Assembly (NCBI GenBank): GCA_020050695.1
Contig: JAGVKI010000107.1
Coordinates: 1-7,789, forward strand
Direction: 5' to 3'
Length of the DNA stretch: 7,789 nt
From: Alphaproteobacteria bacterium
GTDB taxonomy: Bacteria; Pseudomonadota; Alphaproteobacteria; Rickettsiales; SXRF01
Below the pieces are notes generated by a model that was not told where the DNA came from, did no database searches, and saw only the letters and a list, made by a program, of their open reading frames with translations. Shown here in pieces: positions 6,220 to 7,789 of this stretch; the first letter of the stretch is position 1, and each line of letters opens with the position of its first letter. The translations under genes were made by a program, and so were the position numbers.

Positions 6220-7650
6220 TTACGTTGCCTGAAGGCAGGCCAGCATTTCTTCTTCCTTGCTGAAATAGGCCGCCTGGGTCAGGAAACGCGGCTGTGCGCC
6301 GGTAGCGTAATATTTGCCGCGCAATACACCGTCATCGCCCATACCTTCAGGATGGAAACCAAACAGGGTCTGCGTTACAAGCCTGTCGCCGTCAAGCCCG
6401 CTTACTTCATCGATCTGCACAATACGGCGCCTGCCGTCACGCTGACGCGCCACCTGCACAATCATATGCACGGCACTGGCAATCTGTGTTCGCAGGCTGC
6501 CCATCGAAAGCTGTACCGCTGACATGCCCACCAGGTTTTCAATACGGCTGAGCGCATCACGCGGGGTATTGGCGTGGATGGTGGCCATAGAACCATCATG
6601 TCCGGTATTCATGGCAGAGAGCACGTCGATCACTTCATCGCCGCGAATTTCACCGATGATAATACGGTCAGGGCGCATACGCAGGGCGTTTTTAACCAGC
6701 GCGCGCTGGGTGACTTCCCCTACGCCTTCCATATTAGGCGGGCGGGTTTCCATGCGCAGCACATGCGGCTGCTGCAACTGCAATTCAGCGGCGTCTTCAA
6801 TGGTCACCACGCGTTCACCATGGTCAATGCTGCCCGAGAGCGCATTAAGCAGCGTGGTTTTACCGGAACCCGTACCGCCGGAGACAATAATATTCAGGCG
6901 AATGAGGCCGCAGATTTCAAGAAACGTTGCCATCTCATCGCTCATCGAGCCCACACGCACATAATCGCGCAGGCTAAACTTGGTCTTGCGGAATTTACGG
7001 ATGGATACCAGGCAGCCATCGAGCGCCAGTGGCGGGATAATCGCGTTGAAGCGCGAACCGTCCGGCATGCGCGCATCCACCATGGGGCTGGATTCATCGA
7101 TACGGCGGCCCACGATGGATACGATCTTCTGGATGATATTCAGCAGGTGCTTTTCATTGGCAAAACGAATATCAGTCAGCACGATCTTGCCCTTGGTTTC
7201 TACATACACCTGCTGGGAACCGTTAATCATGATGTCGGAGATTTCGGGGTCGGACATCAGCACCTCGAGCGGCCCAAAACCAAGCAGGTCATTTACCGCC
7301 TGATCCTTAAGCAGCGCCATCTGCGGAGCGGTCAGCGGAATGCGCACTTCCTGCGCAATCAGACGGTCGCATGCATCGCGGATACGTATTTTCTTGGCTT
7401 CGTCAGGAAGCCCTTCCAGCGAACTAAAATCGATACGCCCGATCAGCGCATTGCTCAGCTGCGCCTTGGCCGTTAAATATTCTTTGGTCTGAAGCTTGGG
7501 ATCATTGAAAAATAATCCCACCTGCCCTTGCCTGCCGGACATCATTTCCTTTGCGGAAAACAGCGCGCTGCTCGCGCCGTCAGACGGCCCCTGCTCTACA
7601 GGAAAGGCTGGCGTCAGGTTTGCTCCGGGAGTTGATTTTTTGCCAAACAT
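6220..7650 (-). CDS. cpaF: Tad pilus assembly ATPase CpaF (TadA)
   Basis: CpaF is the hexameric cytoplasmic secretion ATPase (VirB11/GspE-like) that powers assembly, and probably retraction, of the Tad pilus through the TadB/TadC platform. The 476 residues include a variable, probably unstructured N-terminus (1-55), an N-terminal domain (about 60-235) with DLLGFGPLEVLM (121-132) and SDIMING (148-154 region), and a RecA-like C-terminal domain. Catalytic motifs are intact: Walker A GGTGSGKTT (258-266), the Asp-box TIEDAAELQLQQPH (283-296), Walker B RPDRIIIGEIRGDE (326-339) and the His-box NTGHDGSMATIHANT (348-362). The length is typical for CpaF. The ATG at 7650 gives MFGKK; it lies 8 bases after the upstream gene's stop. 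A GAAGGG sequence sits rather far upstream (about 15 bases), so ribosome binding may be modest and coupled to cpaE. The residues around 430-476 after the ATPase core are less conserved. Confidence 0.97.
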   Translation of the reverse strand: MFGKKSTPGANLTPAFPVEQGPSDGASSALFSAKEMMSGRQGQVGLFFNDPKLQTKEYLTAKAQLSNALIGRIDFSSLEGLPDEAKKIRIRDACDRLIAQEVRIPLTAPQMALLKDQAVNDLLGFGPLEVLMSDPEISDIMINGSQQVYVETKGKIVLTDIRFANEKHLLNIIQKIVSIVGRRIDESSPMVDARMPDGSRFNAIIPPLALDGCLVSIRKFRKTKFSLRDYVRVGSMSDEMATFLEICGLIRLNIIVSGGTGSGKTTLLNALSGSIDHGERVVTIEDAAELQLQQPHVLRMETRPPNMEGVGEVTQRALVKNALRMRPDRIIIGEIRGDEVIDVLSAMNTGHDGSMATIHANTPRDALSRIENLVGMSAVQLSMGSLRTQIASAVHMIVQVARQRDGRRRIVQIDEVSGLDGDRLVTQTLFGFHPEGMGDDGVLRGKYYATGAQPRFLTQAAYFSKEEEMLACLQAT

Positions 7651-7658
7651 GGTTTCGC

Positions 7659-7789
7659 TTAATCGCCCTTCTTATCAAATAAGGCCTTAAGGCCGCTTTT
7701 CTTCGGCTGCACAGGCTCTGCTGCTGCCGTTTCCACCGCTGCCACGCCTGGCTGATAGCGCGAGGCAAGCATGTGTGCAATAGCATGGA
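7659..7789 (-). CDS. cpaE: C-terminal end of a CpaE/TadZ-like pilus localisation ATPase (partial)
   Basis: Reading into the window from its right edge, one frame gives 42 residues: HAIAHMLASRYQPG, an Ala/Val/Glu-rich stretch, and a basic end with PKKSGLKALFDKKGD, then TAA at 7661-7659. The rest lies outside the window. CpaE/TadZ is a MinD/ParA-like protein that helps place the Tad machinery, usually at a cell pole, and is commonly encoded immediately before cpaF. The call rests on that gene order, the 8-base spacing to cpaF, and a tail style (helix with LASR, low-complexity linker, basic hydrophobic end) seen in CpaE proteins. No ATPase motif is within the visible part. Another frame is also open here and runs into cpaF, but it has no sensible product. 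Confidence 0.72.
   Translation of the reverse strand, partial: HAIAHMLASRYQPGVAAVETAAAEPVQPKKSGLKALFDKKGD

Noticed and set aside
6574..7476. 300-codon open frame on the plus strand opposite cpaF
   Set aside because: It is wholly antisense to an intact CpaF with all ATPase motifs; its product has no recognisable domain and looks like the complement of GC-biased codons.
7580..7786. Minus-strand frame running from the window edge into cpaF
   Set aside because: The product is an unremarkable Arg/Gln-rich string that overlaps the start of cpaF; the neighbouring frame ending at 7659 gives the expected CpaE-like tail.

Overview
The window reads as a chromosomal segment of a mid-GC alphaproteobacterium. 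The reasons are the cpaE-cpaF-tadB-tadC gene order on the minus strand, the alphaproteobacterial style of the UvrB and CpaF sequences, and a small protein carrying a GRPYPNLIDN motif of a kind I associate with alphaproteobacteria (from memory, unverified). I see no phage, plasmid, IS, CRISPR, tRNA or rRNA signature. Genes are tightly packed and no stretch over 300 bases lacks a gene.

Left part, plus strand (1-1974): a 407-residue acidic protein that I do not recognise, starting at the window edge, is followed after 89 bases by a GTG-started 219-residue LicD-like putative nucleotidyl/phosphotransferase. The latter may act in decoration of a surface glycan, but no other glycan gene lies nearby.

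Middle and right part, minus strand (7789 down to 1988): read in the direction of transcription, the genes are the 3' end of cpaE/tadZ, then cpaF/tadA (secretion ATPase), tadB and tadC (the two inner-membrane platform proteins), then uvrB (nucleotide excision repair), and last a 57-codon ORF beginning 5 bases after the uvrB stop. Intergenic gaps along this run are 8, 15, 3, 18 and 5 bases, with no terminator visible between genes, so the layout is that of a single transcription unit. The first four genes encode the engine of a Flp/Tad type IVc pilus: CpaE places the machine, CpaF hydrolyses ATP, and TadB/TadC form the platform that moves pilin subunits. uvrB at the end of the run is unrelated in function. 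Such an arrangement can simply reflect genome packing, but it makes the expression of uvrB worth checking.

The two blocks converge at 1974/1988 with only 13 bases between the stop codons and no clear terminator. Nothing here amounts to a clearly new system. The best candidates for second looks are the small ORF after uvrB, the unrecognised acidic 407-residue protein, the stand-alone LicD-like gene, and the coupling of uvrB to the pilus cluster.
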